Positions 45,082 to 57,876 of a stretch of 64,000 nucleotides of DNA are shown here, one piece after another. Origin of the DNA: Moniliella sp. 'wahieum' (Eukaryota > Basidiomycota > Moniliellomycetes > Moniliellales > Moniliellaceae); NCBI GenBank assembly GCA_003971905.1, contig RSEE01000009.1:1054001-1118000 (forward strand), in the 5' to 3' direction. Made by a program: the position numbers and the translations under genes. The notes below the pieces were generated by a model. The model saw only the letters and a list, made by a program, of their open reading frames with translations. It did no database searches and was not told the origin of the DNA. Within the stretch, counting starts at the first letter, position 1. Every line of letters starts with the position of its first letter.

Positions 45082-46334
45082 ACCCCCGAACATCAGTGCC
45101 CAAGGCAGGGAGGCTCCCGCTCTTGTACCCTGTTGTCGCCGTGCATCGCATCCTGACTCGTCCCATTCGAAACGTGCAGGGCACACGTCCATCTCGTTGG
45201 GCACCTGTTCGCTCTTCCTTGTCGGCCCCCTTTGCCGCCCTGGCCGCGGGGGAGCAGCAAGGGTTGTGGGGCGCATCTGGTCCGGCAATTCACCTTTCGC
45301 CCATGCCAAGAGGGTACACCTCCCCTACGTTGCAACCACCACGTACGGCTCGGCGGCCAGGGCGTATGGTGTTCCTCCTGCACGCTCCTCCACCACCTGT
45401 ATCTACCACCACCCAGGCTGGGCCGCCGCTTCGCACGGGGGTACACCCATCGGCCACCCCACTGGGCACCCACTGGGTACCCCACGCTTACATGCCGTTA
45501 TCCACCCCACCGGATCCGCCCTTGCGTCTCCCCCGCGGTCCCAGACCAAACCGCATGGCTGCATCCACCTGCTTCCCTTTGGCAAGACGCCTACCCGTTC
45601 CGCCACTGATTCGTTTGTTCTTCCCGGACAGACGTTGTCTCCTCCCTCCATGGAGCCTGCAGCTCAGCCCACACGCCTCAAGGGCTTAATCGCCGGACCG
45701 GGTCCGTAGTGGTTCCCTTGTAAACTGATTGCAATTCGTTTTGTCGCACCATGCCCTCTGTAAGTATAGTAGCGCTGTGCTCGTAGGACCACCTCACTGT
45801 CGATGCGGCGCCGTCGAGGTCAACGTCCAGCTCAACGTTCAGATAAAGTAGGTGGAAGGACAGGCTGTGCGTTGGCAACACTCGAGCTGCCACGCAGGGT
45901 CGGTTGGGACTGGTGGTTGTGGCGCACATCGAGCACACATCCCCCATCGATCATCATGCATCATCCATCATGCATCATGCGCATATCAATGCTTCAGGCG
46001 GAACGACCTGAGTGACGGAAATTTTATGAAACCACAATTTCAGAAACGCTCCAACCCTATCTGTACTTGCTGCGGCGAATATCGGGGCGCGAACCCTAGC
46101 TGCCCCTTCTGTCTTGTTTCCAGCTTCCACTGCCACGCTGCTCTCCCCAGCAACCAGCTCACGAAGTCGCATCAAGGTGAGTCGCTACTTGGACCGCTGC
46201 ACATACCGCACCACGCCCACTGCTCCTGCGGAGGATATGGGATCCGTCTGTGGAGCAGGAGACGCCTCCCCCTCCTCCTCGCTACCCGACGTCTGTGCCT
46301 CTGTGCGGAGCTAACCACCAACCTTTGAGATCAG
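45082..46334. other. intergenic or C-terminal extension; leader region of RPL34
   Basis: Bases 45100-45709 hold Pro/Thr/His-rich plus-strand frames that may belong to the preceding gene. At 45750 an ATG, then CCCTCT and a GTAAGT donor, could start a very short exon of an unidentified gene. Bases 45945-45985 are ATCATGCATC repeats. Just before RPL34, a GCTAAC branch-like word and ATCAG acceptor (46307-46334) suggest an intron in its 5' leader. Confidence 0.4.
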
Positions 46335-46668
46335 ATGGTCCAGCGCGTTACCCTCCGCAAGCAGAACCCCTACAACACCAAGTCCAACCGCCGCACGGTG
46401 GTCAAGACCCTGGTAAGGTGGTGACTAAGCACCTTAAGAAGCTCGCTGCCAGCCCCAAGTGCGGTGACTGCCACGCGCCTCTGTCGGGCATCAAGTCGCT
46501 CCGCCCCCGCGAATTTGCCACGGTGTCCAAGCGCCAGAAGACGGTGAGCCGCGCGTACGGTGGCTCGCGCTGCGGGCTTGCGTGCGCACCCGTATTGTGC
46601 GTGCTTTCCTCGTGGAGGAGGCCAAGATTGTCAAGCAGGTCGTCAAGAACAGTGCCAAGGCCAAGTAA
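46335..46668 (+). CDS. RPL34: 60S ribosomal protein eL34
   Basis: ATG 46335 gives MVQRVTLRKQNPYNTKSNRR, then KVVTKHLKKLAASPKCGDC, LSGIKSLRPREFATVSKR and VSRAYGGSRCG. The product ends CVRTRIVRAFLVEEAKIV and KNSAKAK at stop 46668. Two Cys pairs (PKCGDC and RCG-CV) form the zinc site of the eL34 family. Two one-base omissions in 330 bases break the frame: CCC at 46408-46410 (needed for KTPGK) and GGG at 46574-46576 (needed for RCGACVRT). Because this is an essential, slowly evolving protein, the breaks are unlikely to be inactivating mutations. The start follows directly on a probable splice acceptor. Confidence 0.95.
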
Positions 46669-47678
46669 ATTGGAATGGCGTCGATTCTCCCCATTGCCAT
46701 CCCCTCTCCTCTACTCCTGATACTGCGTGCAGTCGTGGGGGTTTCCGTACTGGAACCGGCCGGTGTGTGCACACATTGTCCTAGCGGCACAGTGTCACCC
46801 GCTTGGCATGAAAGGATACCTTTTCCCTCTCGCGCATCTTGGCCCTTTCCATTGGTTTCATTGGTCCCCCCCACCCATCCCCACCCACCTCCTTTCTGTA
46901 CCCAGCCTTTATGGTTTCTCCCCCTCCCCCTCCTTCGGTTCGCAAGCACCCCTGCTTGTGGTTTCGCTGGACCTCGACGAATCCCTTCGTCTCAAAATGC
47001 CATTCGTAGGCGCCCATGCCCATTCAAATTGCCTGTTGTCGTAGGTTGGAAAAGCTGCCAGACTGGTTTGCGAGTGATGCGTGGTGCAGCCAACGAGTCA
47101 GGTCGCTGCGCTGGACAAAGACCAGGCAGTGACTAGTGAAGCTAGAGACGGCTCAAAAAAGCTGTGTGGCGGGTAGGGGGCCAAACGAAGGTTTCGCTTC
47201 CGAAAGAAGCAGCTATCGGGGTAAGCCCAGTTATAGAAGAAACACTGCAACCAAGCAGACCTCGCCTGCTGCTAGTGCTGGCTGGCTGACAAGGCCATGC
47301 CATTAGAGGCGGCGTATCGTCAACGGCAGGCCGGGGATGACTTCAATGACTATTGCATAGATAGCTACCAATCCTGTTTCGATACATCATCATTCACCGG
47401 CAGCGGTTGGTCAGCCGAGTACGTAAGCAGTGCCACGCACCCGACTACCCCCAGGTCGGTGCAAGGCAAACGACAGACGGCAAGAATGCAATCGCGGAGA
47501 TGATATCTTGACAGTTCGAAGGCGAGCATGGGGCCAGTGTCATCGATGTTATCCCGCACCTATGGTCCTGGGTTGCCCGGCCCATTGACAGACACCAACA
47601 GCAATCTGCCGTTGGTTGGTTGGCTTGCTGACTTCCTCATCCTCACACCTTCTCCTGCATTGCCCTCCTCCCATCGCC
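46669..47678. other. intergenic between RPL34 and acetylglutamate kinase gene
   Basis: The first 350 bases are C/T-rich 3' flank. An ACTAGTGAAG word occurs at 47134. No coding frame with family resemblance is found; the 68-codon frame at 47297 is unconvincing. Confidence 0.5.
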
Positions 47679-49257
<1,579 letters not shown>

Positions 49258-49960
49258 CAGATACGTAAACAGATGCGCGGGATGCGGGTGTTCTTCCTCC
49301 ACTTCAGGCTTCACGCTTTCCTCGGTTGGCTTTGACAGCTATTAGTGACCCGCCTGAGCAGGTATTCTACGATGCGCTGGATTCGATCCGTGGATGCCGG
49401 TGTGCGAATGGTAGTGGCGGACATGATGTCGAGGCGGTGTATTGTATCTTCTCAACGGCGGGGCCCCCGCCCAGCTTGGACCAGCGGACCCACTGGGCGA
49501 GCATTCGAGAAATTGAACTTGCATGTGGGCTAAAGCGCTGAAGGGAGGGAGCTAGGGAGAACATGGGAGAACACGTGGCTTTTACCCCACACGCATTCGT
49601 CTCTCTTGTCTGGACCCCATTCTGTCTGTACCTTTCTGGACTGCGCCAGAGGGCCTCAGGCCCTCGCCTCGGCCGCGGTTCATTGCATCCGAAAGCTACC
49701 GGCAACCATTAATCCGGAGGGCGGGACGATCGCGTATCGCAAATGGTAGGTGGCACCCGTCGCTCTATCGCTGTATGGCTGCCGACGGCATGGGGGCATG
49801 CTGGCGGCGTCGCCTGGCAACAGAGGGAAGCAACGCAGACCAGAGCAGGGTGTCCACAGTTGAGCACGGGAGCTCCAGTTGGGCGGCGTGGGCAGAGATG
49901 TGGGCTTGACGGCCGTCACCGACGAATCTCCGGAGGTTAGCCAACGCGCGGATGCGCGGG
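49258..49960. other. intergenic downstream of acetylglutamate kinase
   Basis: Short frames at 49326-49541 (for example VRMVVADMMSRR) show no recognised domain and were checked for reductase motifs without success. No RNA gene is seen. Confidence 0.45.
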
Positions 49961-49964
49961 CAGG

Positions 49965-50033
49965 CCACGTGGCACGGCGGCGGGGCCAGGCTGACGTGGC
50001 ACTGCCCCCATGCGGGCACGGGTGCTGACGTGG
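49965..50033 (+). promoter_or_regulatory. candidate unfolded-protein-response elements upstream of calnexin
   Basis: Three ACGTGG-core motifs lie 207-275 bases before the calnexin ATG: CCACGTGGCA (49965-49974), TGACGTGG (49992-49999) and TGACGTGG (50026-50033). TGACGTGG is the consensus bound by XBP1/Hac1-class bZIP factors in the unfolded protein response, and calnexin is a classical target. That these sites are functional is inference. A TTTTTAAAG box follows at about 50170. Confidence 0.55.
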
Positions 50034-50239
50034 AATTGGGATCCGCGTTGCGGCAGGGCGACGGCCACAGTGGCGCCGTGCGGCTGTGCGCGTGGTTCTA
50101 GCACCTTCTGGGTGCGGGGGCAGCAGCCGGCAGCAGGCGGCAGCCGCTGGCTGCGCCGGGGGGCATGCCTTTTTAAAGCATCGCTTCTGCCCCCCGTCGG
50201 CCGCTGCCCCATCTCTGCTCCTCCTCCTAACCCCCCGCC

Positions 50240-51972
50240 ATGAAACCCGTGTCCAAGGTTGCGCTCGCCTCTGCCGTTGCTGCGTCCCTCGCTGGCGCCG
50301 CGGCCGATGCGCTGCCCGAGTTTAAGGTACGTGTGCCTATGCCCCGCCTGGTCCGGCTGCGGCCGAATGTCTCCCTGCTCAGACCGAGCGCTGACCACTC
50401 CCTCCCTCTGCCCAGCCTTCCGACATCCAGGGCGCGTTTGTCGAGCAGTTCACCGAGGGTTGGTCTCTCGCTGGGCCCCCTCGGCTGCCACCAAGGAGCA
50501 GGCGGATGGCGAGACGTTTGCTTATGTGGGCGAGTGGAAAGTCGAAGAGGCCACCGTCTTCCCTGGCATTCCTGGTGACGAGGGTCTTGTGGCCAAGTCC
50601 AAGGCTGCCCAGCACGCTATCTCGGCTCAGTTTGCCGAGCCGCTGAATGTGTCGGAGATCATTTCGCAGGGTAAACCGGTCGTGGTGCAGTACGAGGTCA
50701 AGTTGCAGAATGGGTTGACGTGTGGCGGTGCCTACGTCAAACTGCTTACGGATGGGCCAGAGGGCATTCAACACAAGGAGTTTAGCGACAAGACGCCGTA
50801 CACGATCATGTTTGGTCCCGACAAGTGCGGTGGCAACAGCAAAGTTCACTTCATTTTCCGCCACAAGAACCCTGTCACGGGCGAGATTGAGGAGAAGCAC
50901 CTGACTGACACGCCTCCCCGAAACTGGGCAAGACGACTGCTCTGTACACGCTCATCATCCGCCCGGACAACACGTTCGATCTCCAGATCAATGGCGAAAG
51001 CAAGCGCTCTGGCTCGTTGCTCGAGGACTTTGACCCTCCTGTCAACCCCCGGCGGAGATTGATGACCCTGAGGACAAGAAGCCCGCCGACTGGGTTGACG
51101 ATGCTCGGATCCCTGATCCCGATGCCACCAAGCCTGCCGACTGGGATGAGGACGCCCCTCAGGAGATCCAAGACCCGGAGGCGGTCATGCCCGAGGGGTG
51201 GCTTGTGGACGAGCCCTTGCTCATTCCTGACCCTGAGGCCGAGAAGCCCGAGGAGTGGGACGACGAAGAAGATGGCGAGTGGACGGCACCCACGGTGCCG
51301 AACCCCAAGTGCGAGGAGGCCGAGGGCTGTGGCGAATGGGTGCCACCGCTGGTTGCCAACCCTGCATACAAGGGCAAGTGGAGTGCGCCTTACATTGACA
51401 ACCCTGCGTACAAGGGCGTCTGGGCCCCGCGCAAGATTGCCAACCCGGCCTCTTTGAGGACAAGGAGCCGGCGAAGCTGAGCTCGATTGGCGGGATTGGC
51501 TTTGAGCTGTGGACGATGGACGAGGACATTCTGTTTGACAACATCTACGTTGGCACCTCGGAGGAGGATGCCAAGGCATTTGCCCAGGAGACGTACTTTA
51601 TCAAGGCACGCTCGAGGTCAAGGTGGAGGAGAAGGAGACCAAGGTGGAGCCGGCTGTGAACGAGGGGCTGGTGGACAAGTTCCGCTCGCAGCTCTTTGCC
51701 TTTGTTGAGATTGCCAAGGTGAGCCCGATTGATGCGATCAAGACGGAGCCTGTGGTGGCTGGTGCGCTTGCTTCGGCCGTGTTGGCCTGCTGGCGATGCT
51801 GGCTGTGGTTGGGTCGCTGCTCGGCGGCTCGTCCAAGGCGGCAGCGCCGGTCGCGGGCAAGGCGCCCGCCAAGGCGGCCGAGGCGCCGGCGACTGCTACG
51901 ACGTCTGCGGTGGAGGCCAAGGAGGGCGCGACGAAGCGTGCGAAGGCCGTGGCGGCCAAGGACGACGAGTAG
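50240..51972 (+). CDS. calnexin, ER lectin chaperone
   Basis: Exon 1 (50240-50326) encodes a signal peptide ([19 protein letters not shown]). An 89-base intron (50327-50415) precedes exon 2. The lectin domain contains [54 protein letters not shown] and [18 protein letters not shown]. The proline-rich arm has repeats of the KPADW and [17 protein letters not shown] type and NPAYKG units, and the lectin domain resumes with [20 protein letters not shown] transmembrane segment (about 51740-51830) and an Ala/Lys-rich cytosolic tail end at TAG 51970-51972. The protein retains monoglucosylated glycoproteins for folding in the ER. Six one-base omissions are needed, at about 50465, 50918, 51048, 51449, 51607 and 51787; all but the first and last lie in C runs or CC pairs. 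Possible UPR elements lie upstream. Confidence 0.97.
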
Positions 51973-52261
51973 ATGGGCCTTCTGCTGTCGTGTTGTACAT
52001 TCCTTTTGTTTCATTCTCGCCCACACAAAACATACGAATCAATAGCGGCCAGCGTGTGGGGGTGCTGGACAGAAACGCCGGCACGTAGGTAGTAGTTTGA
52101 CGTGTGAGAGCCCGCGGGCGCAGCGGCACAGCGCGGCTGACATAATCCACCGGTTCGGAGCGAGCGGCAGGCTCGGCGGCCCACACGCAACAATGTTGGT
52201 TTGGGCGCTCACACCTGACCGCCTCCTCCCTCCCCGTTGCGCTCCCGCCGCATCGCCCCCG

Positions 52262-54551
52262 ATGGCGCCTGGAGCAGCTCGGCTGGCGGCCCAGTGGGCC
52301 ACGACGCTGCTTGTGCGCCGCTGGCGCTCCGTCCTCCTCGTCTCCCTCTGCCTCGCCATCACCACCATCGCCCTCCGCGGCGCCCACTACAGCGAGTGGC
52401 GCGAGATTGCCTACTACCGCGTCGACCCCTTCCCCGTCCTGCCCCACCGCCTCAGCACCCACTCCGACGCCGCCTCCCCCCACGGCGCCCCCGCCTCCCC
52501 CTGTCCGCCCGCCCCCGCGGCGGCCCCACCTGCCCCGGCCCCCACGGCCGCCGCATCCCGCGCGCCCCGCTCGCGCTCCACCCGACCCCCGACACCCATC
52601 CCATCGCCCTTGTCGGCGACGGCGACGCCATCGGCATCGATTCCTCCCACTGCCTGACCTACCGCTCTCGCTATACCATGTACACGGACGACGCCCTGGG
52701 CATCACCTACCGTCGTGCCATCATCGATGGCGAACTGCAGCGCATGCGCGATCGCGCCAAAGCTCACGCCGCGCGTGCCAGTGCCAGTATCTCCTCTACC
52801 TCGGTGCCATCCCCACTGCGACTGGAGTGCCTGCGTTCGGCGGCACGGGCCATGATACTGGGACCCCCATGATGCCGATCCAGGAAGAGGAGGAGCTTCC
52901 GCCCCAGCTCGACTCGTCCGATCCCGATTACATCGACCCCCTGCTCGGCCGTACCAAGCCCAAAGGGATTCCCATGGGAGTGGGAAGACAACTGAGGAGA
53001 GACGTGTGGGAGGCCAACCAGGCGGCGGACCTGTTGGGTCCAGCTTCCTTCCCGACTGGCGTGCGCTTCTCGACGCTTGTCATGCCGGCGGCAGGACGAA
53101 CGGGGCGGGGAGACGGATCCCTTTGTCCCGGGCAGCACGGCAGACGATGTCAAGGCCAAGTACCGTACCACACCGGAAACCAAGCGTTCGTCATTGTGCT
53201 TCGTGCGTACGAAGGCTACGTATGGCGAGAAGATGACATTCTCAATATGCGTGCGATCATTACCGAGTTGGGGCTCAACAACCCTTACACGCCGTACGAT
53301 GTGCGCATTCTGGTCGAAGTCAAAAGCCCGCACTTGGCGCCCTTTACATCGGAATGGGACCGCCATCAAGTCTTGAGCGGCTCAGTTCCGGTGAATTTTG
53401 GGGTTTGGTCGAACTCTGGACCGAAACCGAGTTGTGTGCGCTGTATCCTGGCTTGCCAGGCAAGTTCAAGAACCGTATGATTGCCCAGGCGTCGTACCGC
53501 TCCTGTCTGATGGCCGTGCAAAAGTTGTGGCTCGACCACCAAGAGTACGATTTTGTGTGGAACTGGGAAATGGACGTGCGCTACATTGGCAACTACCTCG
53601 ACTTTATGGAAGGTGTCGAAGCCTATGGTCGACGCGAGCCGTTGCACAAGGGCATGGACAAGTACAAAACTTGGTTTGTGCGCAACGTGACGGAAAGCGA
53701 AGAAAATTGGAAGGACAATCTCACGTTGACAGAAGGTCGGGGCGAAGAGGCGGACTTGTTGACCTTGGCACCGATTTTCGACCCAATTGGTTCGGGCTGG
53801 TTTTGGGAATATGACATTCAAATTACCCGCTGGGCGAAGCCACGCCCCGTCGCGCTTCGATCGGGACCAACATGCGCATGTCGCGCGCGCTGATGGAGGC
53901 TATGAACGTGGTCAATGCCGAGGCTAAGAAAAGTGCTCATTGCGAAGCTTGGCCTACTACACTTACCCTCCATTCCCAATTGCCCATCAGCGACATACAC
54001 AGTTTCGGTCCCAACTCGGGCTACACTTACAACTTGCCCATCCCGTTCAAAGGCGTCTTTGCTCCTGTGCCCATCTTCTTCCGTCACTTTTGGGAACCGC
54101 ACGTGCTCGCGTCCAAGATCAATAGGAAAACCATCTACAACAAGGCAGAGGAACGCTTGTTGCGCGATACAAGTCATTAGTACGTTCCTCTTCCCTCTTC
54201 CTTACCTTACCCCATCCCCCCCCCCCCCCTTCTGCCCTTGCTTTCCTTTGTTTCTTTTCTTCCCGTTCCTTTCCCCCGTTGTTCGATACACCCACTGACG
54301 TCGTTTTGGTTGTGGTTCCCGTTTTGAATCTGCTTAGCTACGATGGAGCTCACTCGCGCGAAATTTACATGGGCTGGCGCAACTCGGCGCGCGTAGCGGC
54401 GCGAGGTGTGTCGGACGCCCATGTTCCTCCACCCGATCAAGCGGATCGAGTAATTCCGTCCCCTCGACTCATCTTGTTGCTTCGTCGGGCTTCGTTGTGC
54501 TTTGTAGGGCCTGGTGGGGCTCTGGCGGACGTTGATGCCCTTGATCGTTGA
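52262..54551 (+). CDS. DUF3405-family type II membrane protein
   Basis: ATG 52262 (MAPGAARLAAQWATTLL; an alternative ATG is 52193) precedes a signal anchor SVLLVSLCLAITTIALRG, the type II topology of Golgi enzymes. The conserved region includes VIVLRAYEGYVWREDDILNM, YTPYDVRILVEVKSP, VWNWEMDVRYIGNYLDFME, NLTLTEGRGEEADLLTLAPI, WEYDIQ and SDIHSFGPNSGYTYNLPIPF. These match fungal DUF3405 proteins, whose WNWEMD-type motif hints at a nucleotide-sugar transferase fold, but activity is unknown. An intron (GTACGT, about 54180, to TTAG, about 54338) leads to a last exon YDGAHSREIYMGWRNSARV. The exact C terminus depends on frame; a TAA in the alternative frame lies near 54450. Several frame changes occur. 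Confidence 0.8.
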
Positions 54552-55821
54552 GTTGATGACGTTGATACTATCGTTTTTTTTTCAGCCTAGGACTTCAATA
54601 ACCCTTATTAAACCGTACTCAGTACTCAGTACTCAGTCTAAGTACTCATCCGCTTTCGTTGCGAACAAATCAATTGCCTATCGACCGTTTGTTTTGTTTT
54701 TTGTTGTTTTGGTGGCGGTTTGAGTTGCGCGCACACAGCTAGCTTGACCCTGTACGCTTGGTAGCTTGATAGCCTGCTATTCGGGCCACACTCAGTTACG
54801 TTAAGGAAGTGGAGGTGGCTGTGCAAGAAAACGAATTAATCGTCGCCCCGTGACAGAAAGGGTCAGGCTGTTTCTCCTCCCCCTCTCCTCCCCCTCGTTC
54901 TTCTTCTGATCCTCTAACCCGATTAGTTGAGGATGTTCTCCCTGAGGCCTGAGCCAAAGATCGGGACGGACGGCAATGGGGACTTGCCTCTATAACGTTC
55001 GCTGTCAGTCATAGCAGTCTCCCTGCCGCGATGGTTATCTTCCCCTGGCTATATCACTCCTTGTTCCCAAGAGTGCGAAATGACGGTGCCTGGATTTTAG
55101 CGCACAATCCGGTAAAGGTCCAACCACATCTTCATTGCGACTCATCACTTTGTTCTTTTCAGCGCCCAAACCTCTTTCGCCTCCGTCTTTTCGTGGCATA
55201 ATATCCGCGAGCCCTGAGGATATGAACCCCCTACTATTCCGGGTGTGTGTTGGCAAATGTGAGGGCGGAGACAAACCGTCTCAAAAAGTGACACATAAGT
55301 GAGAAGCCCTGGATCCTGTGTCGTCGCCTACTTTTATGGGGCAACGAGCTTTCCATGAACTTTTGGAGCCCATCAGAAGTTATAATCTATCTCTCCCTCA
55401 TTTCCATCACATATCATGTCAAAGGCGTAGTGATGTCGTGTTAGTTGGCTCATTTGAGTAAGGGCAGATGAGGAGACGGATGGGGGTAGTAGACCGTTCA
55501 TGGGCAGGCAAGCACTTGTGTGCGTGTGGTTTATCTGTTGCACTCCTGGGTCTTCTCACTATAATACACCTCTTCTTCAGCAATCTCACTTGTCGCGGTC
55601 GAAAAAAAAAGGCGCCAAAGAGACGGATGGGCAGTGAAACATTGAAACCGCTCGGCGCTGTCTGCGATTGGATTATGTCAGCACGCACGAAGACAGTGCA
55701 ACGTGGAAGGCTCAGTGAGCTCACATGCGCTCCACGCTTGAGCTTGGTTGGCGACACCGCTCCGCCCTTCTCTGCCTCACCGCCCACGAGCCATCTGGAC
55801 GTCTGCGTGTCCACCATCCCG
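54552..55821. other. intergenic between DUF3405 gene and OST1
   Basis: ACTCAGTACTCAGT repeats lie at 54618-54640. No coding or RNA gene is recognised. The frame at 55468 runs into OST1, but its first 118 codons have no similarity and precede the signal peptide, so it is treated as leader. Confidence 0.5.
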
Positions 55822-57453
55822 ATGCTTGCCAGAACTCTGCTGCTCGCATCTGCTGCTGCTGCCGTCATCCAATCGGTGGCTGCTGCTACCGCTTACGAGG
55901 TCAAGAACGTCGTCCGCTCCATCGAGCTGGCCGGGGGCGTTTCGTCCATCTCGACCGCCTACACCCTGGCTGCGCCTCCGGATCACCTTTCCGAGCCCTT
56001 TTATCTCGCCTTCTCCCATGACGAATGGGAGGCATTGAGCGATTTTGGTCTGGTTATCGACAGTCCCAAGTCACTCCGCGGCAACTCTCTGGCTTACGCG
56101 GATGCTGGTCCCGATGCCTCCGATAATTCGACTCATTTGCTCGCTGTTGACCTTAGCCCCGTGCCTGTGTCTGACGACGATGTCGCCTTCATTTCAAGGG
56201 CACATTCACTCATTTGACATTCCCTCTCCCACCCACTGCTCCCCAAAACGGCAGCAGCAGTATCTTGCCTGGAAAGGGGACGCTGGCATCCGCTCGGTCT
56301 ACCCGGTGCGCAAGGGCAAGACCAAGGTCACGTACGTTTTTCTTAACCCTCCCCTTTCTTGCTAGCGCTAGCTGACCTTTTTTCTTTATGTATGTATGTA
56401 GTGTTGCCTCCTCTACCAACATTCCCGACTACTCTCCTCGCGCTACCGCGACCAAGCTGGGCAACAAGGTCACGTATGGTCCTTACACCAACATTCCCTC
56501 GTTCCGCGATGAGGCGGTGGAACAAGGGCTGGTGCGGTACGAGCACCCCATGCCGGTGCTCAGCGCTGTTTCCGTTGAGCGAGTGGCAGAGGTGTCGCAC
56601 TGGGCTGGCAACTTGGCCATCGAGGACCGGGCGTGGGTGCGCAATGACGGTCCTGAGTTGGGGGACACTTTGGACGCATTGACTACCAATCTGCCGCGTT
56701 CAGTCGCCAGCGTTTGCCCGCCACGTTGGTTCGGATGCGCATCCCGTTGCCGCCAGGTGCAAAGGATGCGTATGGTGGATGCAATTGGAAATGTGTCCAC
56801 TTCTCGTTTTGCTCCGGTTCCGCCCAACCCCAAGCTCATCACTCGTCCCGTCCAATCCCTCAACCCGTCCCAGGCTAGTGTACTGGACTTGCAGCCGCGC
56901 TACCCTCTCCTAGGCGGCTGGAACTACACGTTCTCCTATGGCTTCAACCTTGATCTTGCTACGGGGGGGTGGGGTAAGGTTCTAGATGCTGGAAAGTTTA
57001 GCGTCGCAGTCCCCTTCCTGACTCCCCTCGACGGCGGGACAGTCTACGATGAGGTGACTCTCAAGGTCGTCCTCCCTGAGGGCGCTAGTGACGTTGAGGT
57101 TTTTGCCCCCTTTGCTGTGGACGAACAGGAGGCAACCGTGACCAAGACCTACCTCGACACGACAGGACGCAAAACTGTAGTGCTCAAGAAGAAGAACTGC
57201 ACTGAGAACCACTCGCAATTGGTTTATGTACGTGCCTTGTCCCGGTGCCATGCCATATTAGTTCGTTCTCTCACTGACGTGGACTGTGTCCCCATTTGTT
57301 TCTTTTCCTCAGGTGCAATACACACTCTCGTCATTCGCCACCATGCAAAAGCCACTGGCGGTGGCGTCTGTGGTGATGTCGATTTTGGTTGTTGCTGCAC
57401 TTCTGCGGCGCTTCGACCTGCGCATCAAGACGCCCAAGCCCAAGACCGCCTAA
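55822..57453 (+). CDS. OST1: ribophorin I / OST1, oligosaccharyltransferase subunit
   Basis: ATG 55822 encodes a signal peptide (MLARTLLLASAAAAVIQSVA), then YEVKNVVRSIELAGGVSSIS. After two one-base corrections (TTT at 56192, CCCC at 56241) the product reads FKGTFTHLTFPLPPTAP and YLAWKGDAGIRSVYPVRKGK. An intron (56332-56401) leads to YGPYTNIPSFRDEAV, RYEHPMPVLSAVSVERVAEV and SHWAGNLAIEDRAWVRNDG. Further on are IGNVSTSRFAPVP and YPLLGGWNYTFSYGFNLDL. The last intron (57228-57312) precedes VQYTLSSFATMQKPLAVASV, a membrane segment, and the basic C terminus IKTPKPKTA at TAA 57451-57453. The motifs match ribophorin I, which helps dock substrates for N-glycosylation at the ER membrane. Confidence 0.95.
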
Positions 57454-57876
57454 GTGTTGAGAAGTGGACGATGCTTGATCTTCCCTCCCATCTCCTGCAC
57501 CTTGCACGCACCCATAGCTACTGGAACCCATGCAGGCCCTGTAAGAGGTAGCAACCAAGTTGACCAATCATGTCCGGGATGGGGGGGTTGTAGCTTGAGT
57601 GAGTCCCGCATCTGCGCCAGCAGCGGTCGCATGGTCCAGGTACAGATCCGTGCACAGTCACTCTGTCCGCCTAGGCAGGACGGATGGCATGGCGCGGGCG
57701 GAGTTTGGCGGAATGAGGGCTGGAATTTTGGCCCAGCCGCTCGCCCGCAGGACATTCGTTTCAATAATTCCAATCGATATGCAACCCCGACAGTGTCGCT
57801 TGTGCTGGTTCTGCTTTTTCTCTTGGCCGCTTGCGGATGCGCGTGCTTGCCTTTGTCCGCCATACCCCATCCCACC
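57454..57876. other. intergenic between OST1 and NOP58
   Basis: About 420 bases holding the OST1 3' end and the NOP58 promoter and leader. No separate gene is seen. Confidence 0.6.

Noticed and set aside
45070-45110. A T-arm-like word (GGGGGTTCAAATC on the minus strand) as a tRNA
   Set aside because: No matching acceptor, D or anticodon arms; it lies at the end of the EI24-like coding region.
46335-46668. RPL34 as a pseudogene because of two frameshifts
   Set aside because: Sequence between the breaks is fully conserved and the same type of break affects all essential genes in the window.
50440-51900. Very short introns as the explanation for frame changes in calnexin
   Set aside because: At each site the flanking conserved residues are adjacent or one codon apart, so nothing can be removed; a base is missing, not added.
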